A program made the position numbers and the translations under genes. This document shows positions 16,029 to 24,942 of a stretch of 64,000 bases of DNA, piece by piece (the stretch's first letter is position 1; every line of letters begins with the position of its first letter). Below the pieces are notes generated by a model, which was not told the DNA's origin, ran no database searches, and worked only from the letters and a program-made list of their open reading frames with translations. The stretch lies in the NCBI GenBank assembly GCA_905201895.1, contig CAJKPX010000001.1, forward strand, positions 1-64,000, given 5' to 3'. Origin of the DNA: an uncultured Eubacteriales bacterium (lineage in GTDB: Bacteria > Bacillota > Clostridia > Oscillospirales > CAG-272).

Positions 16029-17138
16029 TTAAGATACGGTAATGTTCGCGGTTGTGGTGAGCGCGGTTTCATCCGACTTCGTAAGCGTAACCGTAATAGT
16101 CGCGTTGCCTGCTCCTGCACCTGTAACCTGTCCGCTGGTGTTGACCGAAGCAACTGCAACGGCAGAGCTCTGATACGTCATTTTGGTATAGTCGGGTGTA
16201 ATGGTTGATCCGTCATCCATGATATAAACGATGGGCAGCTGCTTGGTGGCGCCGTTTGCAAGAGACAAGCCGCCACCGATCACCGCAAGACCAACCACGG
16301 AAACATCGTCACCTCCGCAAGGGACGTAGATGTAGTATGCGTAGTCGGAGTCGTTGTCTCCACAATCTGCGCACTCCATCATGTTGCTGTCGGGCATTAC
16401 TGCCGTCCAGTCATACGCAGTGGTGGAATTGGTGGTCTGATTTGCGCCGATACCTGCGTCTCCGGTGAACTGCGCTCTCGGAACAACGAAATACAGATAA
16501 CCCTGCAGGGTTCCGTTGGACACGCTGTTATTCTGCTTTGCATAAACGCCGTATTTCAGACGGATGGTCGCAACCGTGGGATTGAAGGATGCAGGAAGTG
16601 CGAGAACCTGTGCAGACGCCATCGAAATAAAATAGAACACATCATACGACTGTCCGCTGACTGCCGTAAAGCCAGCCACGTTTTTCGTGTTGGGATCGAC
16701 GCCGTAATTCGTTCCTACGTAGGTAGCGGAGCCATGCTCGCGAACATAGCACCAACACTTGGAGTCGGATGCAGGCTGACCGTATGCTTTTACGGGTTGC
16801 TTTGTAACCGAAAGGGTGGTAGAATTTGCGGTGATCGTTTCGCAGTAGGAGGCGGTGCCATTATAGGACAGCGTGCCGCCGCTTGTCAGCGCTCTCTGCT
16901 GAAGCGAGAATGCCTGCGAAGTAAGCGTACCTGTGATACGAGTGGTATCGGGAATGTTAATGAGCAACGGATTGCCAAATCCTCCCGTAATCTCTCCCAT
17001 GTTGACAGAAGAAGAAACGGCGCTTTCAGAGGAAACGTTGTCATATCCGATAATGTTTCCCGTAGTAGGATCGGTAATGATCGCTTCGACCATTCCCTTT
17101 ACAAACAGATTGGGATTTCCCAAGGTAATTGCTTGCAT
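16029..17138 (-). CDS. Major tail tube protein with C-terminal Ig-like (Big_2) domain (369 aa)
   Basis: ATG at 17138 follows AAGGAGA. Residues 1-285 form the beta-rich tube domain, beginning MQAITLGNPNLFVKGMVEAI. Residues about 290-369 are a Big_2 (BID_2) Ig-like domain: PIVYIMDDGSTITPDYTKMT, then YQSSAVAVASVNTSGQVTGA and GAGNATITVTL. Such domains decorate tail tubes and can bind cell-surface polymers. It is followed by a strong hairpin, and precedes the gp10-like and tape-measure genes. An Ig-like domain of the same family also ends the connector protein at 18.2-19.6 kb. Confidence 0.85.
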   Translation of the reverse strand: MQAITLGNPNLFVKGMVEAIITDPTTGNIIGYDNVSSESAVSSSVNMGEITGGFGNPLLINIPDTTRITGTLTSQAFSLQQRALTSGGTLSYNGTASYCETITANSTTLSVTKQPVKAYGQPASDSKCWCYVREHGSATYVGTNYGVDPNTKNVAGFTAVSGQSYDVFYFISMASAQVLALPASFNPTVATIRLKYGVYAKQNNSVSNGTLQGYLYFVVPRAQFTGDAGIGANQTTNSTTAYDWTAVMPDSNMMECADCGDNDSDYAYYIYVPCGGDDVSVVGLAVIGGGLSLANGATKQLPIVYIMDDGSTITPDYTKMTYQSSAVAVASVNTSGQVTGAGAGNATITVTLTKSDETALTTTANITVS

Positions 17139-17156
17139 GATATATCTCCTTTTCTT

Positions 17157-17972
17157 TTATTGTTTTTGTTTTGCATTTCCGAAGTTGAGCTCGGAAAGCG
17201 ATTTTGTTCCCAGACTGTTATCCAGGACATCATAACACCAAGAAGGGGCGGGGTTTCCGTTCTTGAACGTAATCATACCACCCATCTCGGCTTGTCCGCA
17301 CATCGTGTAACGTTTATCCCGTTCAATGGCGGTGCGACGCAGTTCAAACTCACGAACGGTCCATTCCATCAGTTCTCTCTCCCGACAATGCGAAAGATAC
17401 GCCACTGAGGAAATCAGGTCATCCGTGTTGACATGTATTCGCTGCTTGGGTTGATCCAATTCCTTTTTTTGTTCATTAGCATGGATCAAATCCAAATTTT
17501 CACTCTCGTCAGGTAGCTCCAATCCGTTCATTTGTGCCAGCAATGTACGAATAACGGTTGAGAACTCCTGCGGAGAGATTCGGACCAGGCGCCCATCCTG
17601 CACTGCATTGATGCTTTCAATGGAAACATTCCCATCTTTTTCCTTGACGTTCAAAAGATTTTTCCGCGAAATTTCGTTTTCACCAATCCGCAAAGAAAGT
17701 GTAAAAAAACGAAATACTCGCGAGATCAATCCGATTTGTTCGCCGTTTTTACGGAAAAAGTCGGTCTCAAATGAGAATATTGCGGACAAATAATCCTGCG
17801 AAATGTACTTAACAGGGAGCGTACTCAATCGCAGTGTTATTGCATCCTTGCACGCAAGAAAGTCATCATAATGCAGCATGGTAATCGGGTAAAACGTTAA
17901 CCCAAGCGCAGACACAGGGAGTCCCTGCCGAATCAACGCTGTTCTCCCGACTGTTTCACAACTTTGGCTCAT
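17157..17972 (-). CDS. Uncharacterised phage structural/assembly protein (271 aa)
   Basis: ATG at 17972 has GGAGGCAGG upstream. The protein is mixed alpha/beta: an N-terminal region with LPVSALGLTFYPITMLHYDD, a central domain with many charged residues, and a C-terminal helical half with Cys-poor HCRERELMEWTVREFELRR. It lies between a small cysteine-rich gene and the tail tube, a place for tail-terminator or assembly proteins. No family is recognised. Confidence 0.5.
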   Translation of the reverse strand: MSQSCETVGRTALIRQGLPVSALGLTFYPITMLHYDDFLACKDAITLRLSTLPVKYISQDYLSAIFSFETDFFRKNGEQIGLISRVFRFFTLSLRIGENEISRKNLLNVKEKDGNVSIESINAVQDGRLVRISPQEFSTVIRTLLAQMNGLELPDESENLDLIHANEQKKELDQPKQRIHVNTDDLISSVAYLSHCRERELMEWTVREFELRRTAIERDKRYTMCGQAEMGGMITFKNGNPAPSWCYDVLDNSLGTKSLSELNFGNAKQKQ

Positions 17973-17999
17973 TTTTTATTCCTGCCTCCGTTTTTTATA

Positions 18000-18224
18000 T
18001 CAATCCGCTTTTGCGGCTTGATTCGTAATTCTTTGATAGCACTCGCGTGCCTGATCGGTATTCTCTGCACCGCCCGTGCAGGAGCAGTGCTTTTGATGTG
18101 GGCAGTATGCTTTTAACGCATCCTGCGTATCCTGGATGTTCCCTACACCCCCCAGCATATTTTTACACATCAAAAATCGGTGTGCGTTGTGGCGATACTG
18201 ATTAGGGCAGACAAACGTTGCCAT
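18000..18224 (-). CDS. Small cysteine/histidine-rich protein (74 aa)
   Basis: ATG at 18224 follows GGAGGG and lies one base past the previous stop. Seven Cys/His-rich positions (FVCPNQYRHNAHRFLMCKN, then YCPHQKHCSCTGG and ARECYQR) suggest one metal-binding (zinc) fold. Its place in a structural operon is unusual for a zinc protein. The role is unknown. Confidence 0.6.
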   Translation of the reverse strand: MATFVCPNQYRHNAHRFLMCKNMLGGVGNIQDTQDALKAYCPHQKHCSCTGGAENTDQARECYQRITNQAAKAD

Positions 18225-18225
18225 G

Positions 18226-19554
18226 TTAATAGCCCTCCAGAGCGATGCTTACCGATGCCGAATATCCATTGCAGCTTGCAGTCAAAATCAATGGAATATC
18301 CGATGCAGAGTCACAAGTAATCATCACCGTATTTCCATCCACATCAGCGGTGTAATCAGCGTCTGACGCTCCGCTGAATGTCCAGATAATCGGTTCAGAG
18401 GTTTCCTCACCGTTTTCAAAATATGCGGCTGTATAGATTTCGCTGTCGTATTGGCTGATAGAGGCATCAGAGAAGGTCGTAAACTTCACGTAAGGCTCGT
18501 TTGATCCAACCGTCACCGAAACATCAATGCTCGCTCCGATCGCTTCATTTTGAGCGAGAGACACCGAAACGGAGGCGTTTCCCTCTTTCAATGCTGTCAA
18601 AAGACCGCTGCTATCAACCGATACAACAGAATTATCGCTCGATATCCAACTCCACGTGATTGGATTTTCTGTGCTCGGTAGAATTTCATCCGATCCTTGC
18701 AACAGCGCTGCCGAAAGCTGAACCGACTCCCCGACAGCCAGACGGTCTACCGCACCGATCATGCTCACGGAGTATTCCTGCGACTCCCCGTTTGCTACAA
18801 AATCATCTTCCGTGTCATCGTTTTGAGTTGCCTCCTCAAGACGCGCGGTAAAGCTCAACAGATGCACGCTTTCTCGATCTCCCGAAAATTCTTGTATAAA
18901 ATCGGTAAATCCTGTAATATGGTACGGCATTGTTCCGAGCATGATTCGTTGATTATGTCCGAGCTTTTTGGTGTTCTCATTCAGTTGACAAATCACGTTA
19001 AAGTAACCGTCTATGAGGACGAGATTTTGTTTGGTGAAATCATCGTTCCCAAGCATTGACGATTTTTCAACGTAGATAGGCTCCGTTACCAATGCTCCAT
19101 ACTTGTTATAGCTGTTATACGACGTATTGCATCGAACGATAACGGCAGATGTTTGAGCGCTCGCTATATTGGATGGATTGATAACGAGCCAAGTGCTCCC
19201 CATCGTGTTGATCTTTGCACCAACGGGAATATATGTGATCTTTGGATCAGCAAACAGAATTTCTTTGAAATCGTCTGTTTTGCGAGAAATTGAAATGCTC
19301 GGCGATACAATGTCGGAGAGACGAATTTTGGTGGTAACAAACTCGTAAAAATTGTCGGTGATACCTTGAACTTCTGCAACAACATAATCGCTTGAAAGAT
19401 AAGCTCTTTGAGCAATGAATTGACGGGAGACATCAGCCATGTATTGTCTTTGCTGATTTGCGTATTGAGACGGTGAATTCGTGTCAAACGATCGACGCAA
19501 TTCTGAATAGTTTATGGAGTTTTTAATCAGGCGCTCGCTTTCATTTGCCATCAT
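18226..19554 (-). CDS. Connector/neck protein with C-terminal Ig-like domains (442 aa)
   Basis: ATG codons at 19554 and 19551 lie 5 and 8 nt behind AGGAG; I take 19554. Residues 1-250 are a phage-specific domain (YANQQRQYMADVSRQFI; ITYIPVGAKINTMGSTWLVI) of the kind placed between capsid and tail genes. Residues about 262-352 are a Big_2-like Ig domain (MIGAVDRLAVGESVQLSAAL, then SWISSDNSVVSVDSSGLLTA), and a second Ig-like fold follows to the C-terminus. Its start overlaps the stop of the preceding gene. I interpret it as a head-tail connector or neck protein with decorating domains. Confidence 0.6.
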   Translation of the reverse strand: MMANESERLIKNSINYSELRRSFDTNSPSQYANQQRQYMADVSRQFIAQRAYLSSDYVVAEVQGITDNFYEFVTTKIRLSDIVSPSISISRKTDDFKEILFADPKITYIPVGAKINTMGSTWLVINPSNIASAQTSAVIVRCNTSYNSYNKYGALVTEPIYVEKSSMLGNDDFTKQNLVLIDGYFNVICQLNENTKKLGHNQRIMLGTMPYHITGFTDFIQEFSGDRESVHLLSFTARLEEATQNDDTEDDFVANGESQEYSVSMIGAVDRLAVGESVQLSAALLQGSDEILPSTENPITWSWISSDNSVVSVDSSGLLTALKEGNASVSVSLAQNEAIGASIDVSVTVGSNEPYVKFTTFSDASISQYDSEIYTAAYFENGEETSEPIIWTFSGASDADYTADVDGNTVMITCDSASDIPLILTASCNGYSASVSIALEGY

Positions 19555-19556
19555 TA

Positions 19557-19784
19557 TCACTCCTTCTGCTTCATGGTAGCGCGAAAGATAAGCAAATGAT
19601 CCCCTTCACGCAGGATTGCTTTATTATTCGACTCAACATGATCGAATCGAGGTACAGTATTCATGATCGCATCAATTTTACCCTGAACATAACCGTCCTG
19701 ATAACTTTCTTCAAGCATATCATGGAGCTGATCGGGTGAAACCTCTATATTTCCATCTCTGTTTATCGGAACAAATCTTTTCAT
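19557..19784 (-). CDS. Small phage protein (75 aa)
   Basis: ATG at 19784 lies behind AAGGAGGAAAGGG. The upstream ATG at 19805 precedes that ribosome-binding site and is rejected. The product, MKRFVPINRDGNIEVSPDQL and following, has an N-terminal beta part and central helices (LHDMLEESYQDGYVQGKID). It overlaps the next gene's translation-start region. No family is recognised. Confidence 0.6.
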   Translation of the reverse strand: MKRFVPINRDGNIEVSPDQLHDMLEESYQDGYVQGKIDAIMNTVPRFDHVESNNKAILREGDHLLIFRATMKQKE

Positions 19785-19798
19785 CCCTTTCCTCCTTT

Positions 19799-20512
19799 TT
19801 ACCAAATCATACCGCCACCGGGAAGAACCGGCATGTTATTTGCTTCCGTAACGCCTGCAGTTGCGGTTGTTGATATTTCCAATGCAACGGTAAGTTTTCG
19901 CCCAACGTTGGTATCTCCGTCAAAAATGACATCGCTCCCACAATCGGGATGCTTACTTTTGCTAAAGAAGAATGTTCCAACGCCTTCCATGTTTACCCCG
20001 TGCAGCGCTTCCACCAATGCCTGTTCGATAGCAAATGCTCTGCTATACTGATCGGCTTTTGTATTCAGCTCCTGGGTGTAGTGCGTCCAGATGTAAAACG
20101 TAACCGCAATTGACAAGGTGAATTCGTTGTTTGACGGAATCGTTCGTCCCATGAACACCTGAATTCGGGTTTGTGCCGCTGTCTGCGCTTGTTTTACAAA
20201 CGCTTGCGGAATAAGACGATACCCCTTTGAAGTCGGAGGATTTTCCGGCTTATCCGGGTTGAAAAGCACGCTCATTTTGTCTTTTATGGTTGGAATAGGC
20301 TTTTCAAGCGGCTTTGATCCGTCATGAAACAGATATTTCCAAAGCCTGCAGCGTGGATAGGAATTGTCATCTGGTGCAGAGTATCCATCAACCGGAGGGT
20401 CAATGAGATAGTCGCACAGCTTTCTCGGGATCAACTCGGTCCCGGAAAGTGAATAATAACTGTCTTGCACCCTTCCGTATGGGTACCACGGATTTGTTTT
20501 CGGGACGTTCAT
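19799..20512 (-). CDS. Head-tail connector region protein (237 aa)
   Basis: The ATG at 20512 overlaps the stop of the upstream gene (ATGA), so the two are coupled. The protein has a proline-rich N-terminus and a C-terminal half with IPSNNEFTLSIAVTFYIWTH and a beta-rich end (KLTVALEISTTATAG). By position it belongs to head completion or tail-terminator functions. I recognise no exact family. Confidence 0.5.
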   Translation of the reverse strand: MNVPKTNPWYPYGRVQDSYYSLSGTELIPRKLCDYLIDPPVDGYSAPDDNSYPRCRLWKYLFHDGSKPLEKPIPTIKDKMSVLFNPDKPENPPTSKGYRLIPQAFVKQAQTAAQTRIQVFMGRTIPSNNEFTLSIAVTFYIWTHYTQELNTKADQYSRAFAIEQALVEALHGVNMEGVGTFFFSKSKHPDCGSDVIFDGDTNVGRKLTVALEISTTATAGVTEANNMPVLPGGGMIW

Positions 20513-21093
20513 TCTGCGTCACCCTTTCCTGTTATTTCAGCTTTTGCTTTCTTTTGTGCAATCTGAAGCTCGTTAGAGGTTCGCTCCAGCTCCTCCTGCA
20601 TCTTCTTGATGTTTTCCGGATTCGATACGATGGAAATAGCCGCGGTCAAGCGCGCAACGGGGTCATTTCTAACCTCTTTTTCGTTATAAATCTCGGTATC
20701 AAGAATTTTTTTGAAATCCCGAAAATCATTGATAAGATCAAAAATCTTATCCTTAAGGATGGCGTTGCTCTTAAAGCGTTCAAGCTGATTAAAGATATGC
20801 GAGGACGCATATTTATCGTAATCGCCGTCCGTGAAATCTTCGGGAATATTCATTTTCAAATATTCCGACAAAAGGACTGACATGATGTAGAGATTTTTGG
20901 TTTCAAGATCATCTACCCAAAGAGTCGGCAACGCCAAAAACTCCAATCCTTTTTGGTTTTGCTCGGCAGTCTTGCTTTTGCAAATGCAAGAAGGTGCAAT
21001 CGCCTTTGCCAAGGCTACCTTTTTTTGAAGCGGGAGGTAATCGCTGGCGCCTTTGAGCATTTCTTCTGTAATCATAAACTTTTTCTTTCCCAT
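20509..21093 (-). CDS. Head-completion region protein (194 aa)
   Basis: ATG at 21093 follows AAAGGAAT. The protein is helical (MITEEMLKGASDYLPLQKKV) with one CIC pair near residue 37 and a C-terminal coiled coil (IKKMQEELERTSNELQIAQK). The stop overlaps the next start. Its position between two head-tail genes suggests a connector or adaptor; that is inference. Confidence 0.5.
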   Translation of the reverse strand: MGKKKFMITEEMLKGASDYLPLQKKVALAKAIAPSCICKSKTAEQNQKGLEFLALPTLWVDDLETKNLYIMSVLLSEYLKMNIPEDFTDGDYDKYASSHIFNQLERFKSNAILKDKIFDLINDFRDFKKILDTEIYNEKEVRNDPVARLTAAISIVSNPENIKKMQEELERTSNELQIAQKKAKAEITGKGDAE

Positions 21094-21129
21094 TTTTTGT
21101 AATTCCTTTCGGTTCTGTATTTGGGTGTA

Positions 21130-21864
21130 TCAAATATTAACTCTGCGAGTCGGCGGAACAATCTGTCGAATGCAGAGATTGTTTTCAAATTTTTGTAACT
21201 CCTCATTGAGCCACCGAATATCATTTTGCAGCTTGTTGGAATCCGCATTCATCTTGTTTGCTCGGTTCTGCTCAAAAAAGCTTTTATCCTCAACCTTTGG
21301 AACCATGCTCAACCAATTCGTGTTAAATCGGTTTTGCCAAACAACCTTGAAGCACATTCCAAGAAGGTTCATGATCTCTGGCGTGAGATCCTTTGAAAAA
21401 GAGCCGTCCGTGTAGAAATCAAACTCCAAAATCGCGTCCTGCGGAACCTTATTTTTCTGTGTGGCATGGACGGTGACGTTTCCTGTTGTTGGATCATACG
21501 TGATCGGTATCGGGGATAGGATTGCATTGTCAAGCGCGTCATATACCTTGACTTGGCAAGCACAAAGGTCATATCCTGCATATGCAGAACCAAGAGGGAC
21601 AATAAAATCCGACTGCTCTGCATCCTCCACCACGTAAGAACTGTTATCAATTTTAGGATCGGTGAAATTCGGGTTTTCTGCTGTTCCAAAGAAATACTCC
21701 TGCATACTCGCAGGCTGATTGAACAGTGAGATCGCAGGAAGAAAATAATTATACATTCTTCTTGCGTACAGCGGAGGATTTGTTTGTGCCAACTCTTGCA
21801 AACGAAGATCGTCCACATACACTCCGCAATATTGAGACATAACTTTTAATACCGGCGTTGACAT
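21130..21864 (-). CDS. Head-tail adaptor-like protein (244 aa)
   Basis: ATG at 21864 is about 11-12 nt after AGGAG; the ATG at 21876 touches that site, so 21864 is preferred with reserve. Residues 1-60 (LKVMSQYCGVYVDDLRLQEL) are helical and resemble head-tail adaptors. A beta-rich middle (TYDPTTGNVTVHATQKNKVP) and a C-terminal coiled coil (LNEELQKFENNL) follow. It is the first of the connector group after the membrane-protein insertion. Confidence 0.5.
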   Translation of the reverse strand: MSTPVLKVMSQYCGVYVDDLRLQELAQTNPPLYARRMYNYFLPAISLFNQPASMQEYFFGTAENPNFTDPKIDNSSYVVEDAEQSDFIVPLGSAYAGYDLCACQVKVYDALDNAILSPIPITYDPTTGNVTVHATQKNKVPQDAILEFDFYTDGSFSKDLTPEIMNLLGMCFKVVWQNRFNTNWLSMVPKVEDKSFFEQNRANKMNADSNKLQNDIRWLNEELQKFENNLCIRQIVPPTRRVNI

Positions 21865-21939
21865 TTTTTCAAACATCTCCTTTTTACTTTGAAAAATAGC
21901 GGGGATGGAGACAGTTCCCCATCCCCGCCTTGAATCAGA

Positions 21940-22557
21940 TCACATTTTCAGCAGAGCCTCATACTTTGCGCGCGTAGAACCGCTGAGCGCCACACCGGAA
22001 TCTGCAACCAACTTCTTTGCGGCCTCCTTTTCGGCGGCGGTTACTTTCCCGTCAGCAAGAAAAGCATCAAGTCGCGCTGCGACCTCATCCACTGCTTTCT
22101 TTTCCTGAGCGGCTTTTTCCGCATCCTTATTCTGCACAATAGCAAGCATGTTCGTAAGGGTACCTGCAACGCCATCGGGAGTGATTTCACCATCAAACAG
22201 ATCGCTTCTGCTGATGATGTCGCAAAAGACCTTACCGATTGCGGTCATCTCGCTATCGGTAAATACTTTTTCGAGTACAAGATACAGACCGGTGGCTCCA
22301 AAAGCAGCAGCAAGAACATGCTTTACTGCAAAGGTCGCTCCGATGATATTGGTAACAACATACATCTGACCGTATGCAAGCATGGTGCAGACCACGAGAC
22401 CAAAGAATACGTTAAGACCTCTGCGAGCCTTTTCATTCTTGATCTTGGAAGTGAAGCCGATATACAGCTTCTTTGCGGCAAACATCTCGAAGAACACTCC
22501 GAGAAGTACGAGTGCGGTAAAGATGTAAGGATTGCGTACAAATTCGATAACAGACAT
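21940..22557 (-). CDS. Three-segment membrane protein inside the head gene cluster (205 aa)
   Basis: ATG at 22557 follows CGGAGG. Hydrophobic segments lie at about 12-28 (YIFTALVLLGVFFEMFA), 49-70 (VFFGLVVCTMLAYGQMYVVT) and 75-97 (ATFAVKHVLAAAFGATGLYL). The C-terminal half is soluble and helical (AEKAAQEKKAVDEVAARLDA). A holin is possible from the topology, but its place between capsid and connector genes is odd for one. No signal peptide or enzyme motif is seen. Confidence 0.6.
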   Translation of the reverse strand: MSVIEFVRNPYIFTALVLLGVFFEMFAAKKLYIGFTSKIKNEKARRGLNVFFGLVVCTMLAYGQMYVVTNIIGATFAVKHVLAAAFGATGLYLVLEKVFTDSEMTAIGKVFCDIISRSDLFDGEITPDGVAGTLTNMLAIVQNKDAEKAAQEKKAVDEVAARLDAFLADGKVTAAEKEAAKKLVADSGVALSGSTRAKYEALLKM

Positions 22558-22587
22558 TTTCTTTTTCCTCCGTATATTTTTTTGTTT

Positions 22588-22944
22588 TTATTCGATTCCC
22601 GACTTGTCAACAAGCTCGCTGGTGTTGAGAATAAAAGCGTCAAACTTTGCTCTCATCGCGTTCTCGGTTTCAAGCGTGATTCTGGTTTTGTGAGAGGCGA
22701 TGGCCGCCTCGGTCTCGGTGTTGAGCTGGCTGATCTTTCCCTGAAGGGCGGCTGCAAGGGCGGCAACGTTTCTTTCGTACTCTGCCTTTGCTTCCTCGAT
22801 CAGCTTTTCCTTCTGTGCGGTCAGCTCGGTAACATACGGAATATGCACTTTCGCGATCTGTTCGCTTACCGCCTGCTGAGTCAATGCGTTTCTCATCTCG
22901 ACCATTTTGTCAAGAAACACATTGCATTCGTTCTTGAAGTTCAT
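22588..22944 (-). CDS. Coiled-coil protein next to the membrane gene (118 aa)
   Basis: ATG at 22944 lies 8 nt behind GGAGG. Nearly the whole chain is heptad-patterned (TAQKEKLIEEAKAEYERNVA, LQGKISQLNTETEAAIASHK). No domain is recognised. It sits between the 217-aa gene and the membrane protein. A scaffold or membrane-associated partner is conceivable. Confidence 0.55.
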   Translation of the reverse strand: MNFKNECNVFLDKMVEMRNALTQQAVSEQIAKVHIPYVTELTAQKEKLIEEAKAEYERNVAALAAALQGKISQLNTETEAAIASHKTRITLETENAMRAKFDAFILNTSELVDKSGIE

Positions 22945-22983
22945 CAATTTTTCCTCCGTTCTTGATTGAGAACGACAAGGAAT

Positions 22984-23637
22984 TTAGTCGGCGAAACGAT
23001 CTCCCATATCCTCAAGGATCGGTTTGAACATTCCGTCCTTGTCATTCTCTTTTGAAATATCGTTGAGCGACCTTACCTTTTCCGCTGTAATTCGATTGTC
23101 GCCCTTCTCGAAATAAGCGGACAAAAACATTTTTGCAACCACGCGACGGTGCTCCTCGCAGAGTTTGCGGAAAATTGCGGTGATTTCGGAATCGGAGTAA
23201 TTAAGCAGTTTATAAAACGCATCTTGCGTCAGCAGTTCTCCTTCCTTGTAATCAAGACCGTATCTCTCCCGCTCCTCTGCGGTTAGTCCGTTCACTACGA
23301 TCAGCGCACGGCTTTCGAGCATTTTCTCAATGCTGTAGGTCATTCCCTGCAAAAATTCCTTCTTGGGAATATCTCTGGTTGCCCCCGCCTTGTTGATCTG
23401 ACCGAGCTTTCCGAGAGAAACAACCGTTCCATCAGCGATTGCACCGATATACAGGAGAGTAACGTATTCCTCTTTGCTGTAAACAGCTGTATCGTTCTGA
23501 TGCTCTTTCCGGTAGTTTTCAACAGCATCTTTTGCTGCTTGTGCAGCAGCCTGTGCCGCAATTGCTCTCACTTCATCCTCGGTATAAAACCTCGGCTCGC
23601 CGGTTGCTTCGATATTGCTTTTGGTTTTGTTTGCCAT
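22984..23637 (-). CDS. Uncharacterised protein after the capsid gene (217 aa)
   Basis: ATG at 23637 follows AAAGGAG. An alanine-rich N-terminal helix (DEVRAIAAQAAAQAAKDAVE) precedes a compact domain (YVTLLYIGAIADGTVVSLGK to GLTAEERERYGLDY) and a helical C-terminus. It is directly downstream of the major capsid gene. No family is recognised. Confidence 0.5.
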   Translation of the reverse strand: MANKTKSNIEATGEPRFYTEDEVRAIAAQAAAQAAKDAVENYRKEHQNDTAVYSKEEYVTLLYIGAIADGTVVSLGKLGQINKAGATRDIPKKEFLQGMTYSIEKMLESRALIVVNGLTAEERERYGLDYKEGELLTQDAFYKLLNYSDSEITAIFRKLCEEHRRVVAKMFLSAYFEKGDNRITAEKVRSLNDISKENDKDGMFKPILEDMGDRFAD

Positions 23638-23685
23638 GATTTGTAACTCCTTTCGGCTCTTTTATTTGGCTTTTTTCAGCGGTTA

Positions 23686-24927
23686 TCAGGTGGGATAAAC
23701 GCTGGTGATCACGCCGACTTTGGATGCAAACACGGGCTTGATGTCAAACAGAGCGGTTGCATTGATGTCGATGGTGAAATCTGCGGTTTCGCTGGGAGTT
23801 GCGGTGAGAGTGATGGGGCTGCCCTCGTAATACGCGCCATACATAGGAGCATAGCCTGCGCCGCCCTTTGCAACGATGTAGATGTTGTTGCCGGTGGAAA
23901 TCTCCGCAAGAGTGGAGTTCTGGGTGCCGGGAACGATCACGGGATGTGCCTCAACGACGTCAACACCGCCTGCCTTCGGCAGATAGCCCTCCATGAACCA
24001 CTGCTCGCCAAGACCGTACTGGAGACCGACGATTGCGCCGCCGGTGCCGTCAACGGGAAGCAGGTTTGCAAGCGCCTGTGCAGTACCGTATGCAAGCAGA
24101 TTCTCTCTGCGCACACCGTTTGCGGCTGCGACCTTGGTGGTGATGTTCAGCCAGTTTGCGGTAGTATAGGTTGCCGCGGTAAGACCTGCGGGGATCAGGG
24201 TGGTGTTTGCGGCTGCGTTGTTCAGGGCCTGAACGAACTTTGCGTAGATCTTGTTCCACATACCGTTCATGATCGCGGCATAGTAGCGACCTGCGTCACC
24301 GTTCACAACGTCCTGATACCACTTGATCGTAGCGTTGCAGGAATAGGGAGTCGGATTGAGCGTGATGGTCTTTGCATAGAGGTAGTTCTTGCTGGTAGAG
24401 CGAGAAGAACCCCAAGACGAGTCCTCAAACAGGAACACATCGTTGGATGCGACGGTGATCTCTGCGGTGCTACCCATAGCCACTGCCTCCCAACGCATCA
24501 GACCGCCGGCCGATACATCGTCAAAAACGCGGAATGCAATGGGAGTGAGAACGTCAACGTCGATTGCCGCCATCGTTGCAAGGAAGGTAGCATTTTTGGC
24601 GAGAGAGTAATCTCTCTTTGCCTCCTCAAGCGTGGGAGCCTCCTTGCCTACCATCTTGTAAGCCTGCGTTGCGCAGAAAAGGAATTTGTTGTCGGAGTGA
24701 ATTCTCTGTGCGGTTGCATAGTCCATACCGTTGAGGCGGGTAACGTACTTGTCCGCATTGTTGGGGCGCTTGTTCAGCGCGGCACCGATGTACTCACAAG
24801 CCACAAGGCGACCGGTTGTAACAATATCGTTACGGGAAATGGTCTTTCCGTTGCTTGCGTTGACCTTCACGTCAGAGCCGATCTTTGCGGCATCAAACAG
24901 GTCTCTGTGAATCGAGTTCAGTTTCAT
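23686..24927 (-). CDS. Major capsid protein (413 aa)
   Basis: ATG at 24927 follows AAAGGAGG. Length, position after the protease/scaffold and decoration genes, and composition (alanine-, threonine- and asparagine-rich) fit a HK97-fold major capsid protein. The N-terminal portion (MKLNSIHRDLFDAAKIGSDV) and the P-domain and A-domain-like tracts (LPKAGGVDVVEAHPVIVPGT; GNNIYIVAKGGAGYAPMYG) are typical of this type in Firmicutes phages. A 644-residue frame on the opposite strand is a shadow of this gene and its upstream neighbour. Confidence 0.85.
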   Translation of the reverse strand: MKLNSIHRDLFDAAKIGSDVKVNASNGKTISRNDIVTTGRLVACEYIGAALNKRPNNADKYVTRLNGMDYATAQRIHSDNKFLFCATQAYKMVGKEAPTLEEAKRDYSLAKNATFLATMAAIDVDVLTPIAFRVFDDVSAGGLMRWEAVAMGSTAEITVASNDVFLFEDSSWGSSRSTSKNYLYAKTITLNPTPYSCNATIKWYQDVVNGDAGRYYAAIMNGMWNKIYAKFVQALNNAAANTTLIPAGLTAATYTTANWLNITTKVAAANGVRRENLLAYGTAQALANLLPVDGTGGAIVGLQYGLGEQWFMEGYLPKAGGVDVVEAHPVIVPGTQNSTLAEISTGNNIYIVAKGGAGYAPMYGAYYEGSPITLTATPSETADFTIDINATALFDIKPVFASKVGVITSVYPT

Positions 24928-24942
24928 TTTGTTTTACCTCCT

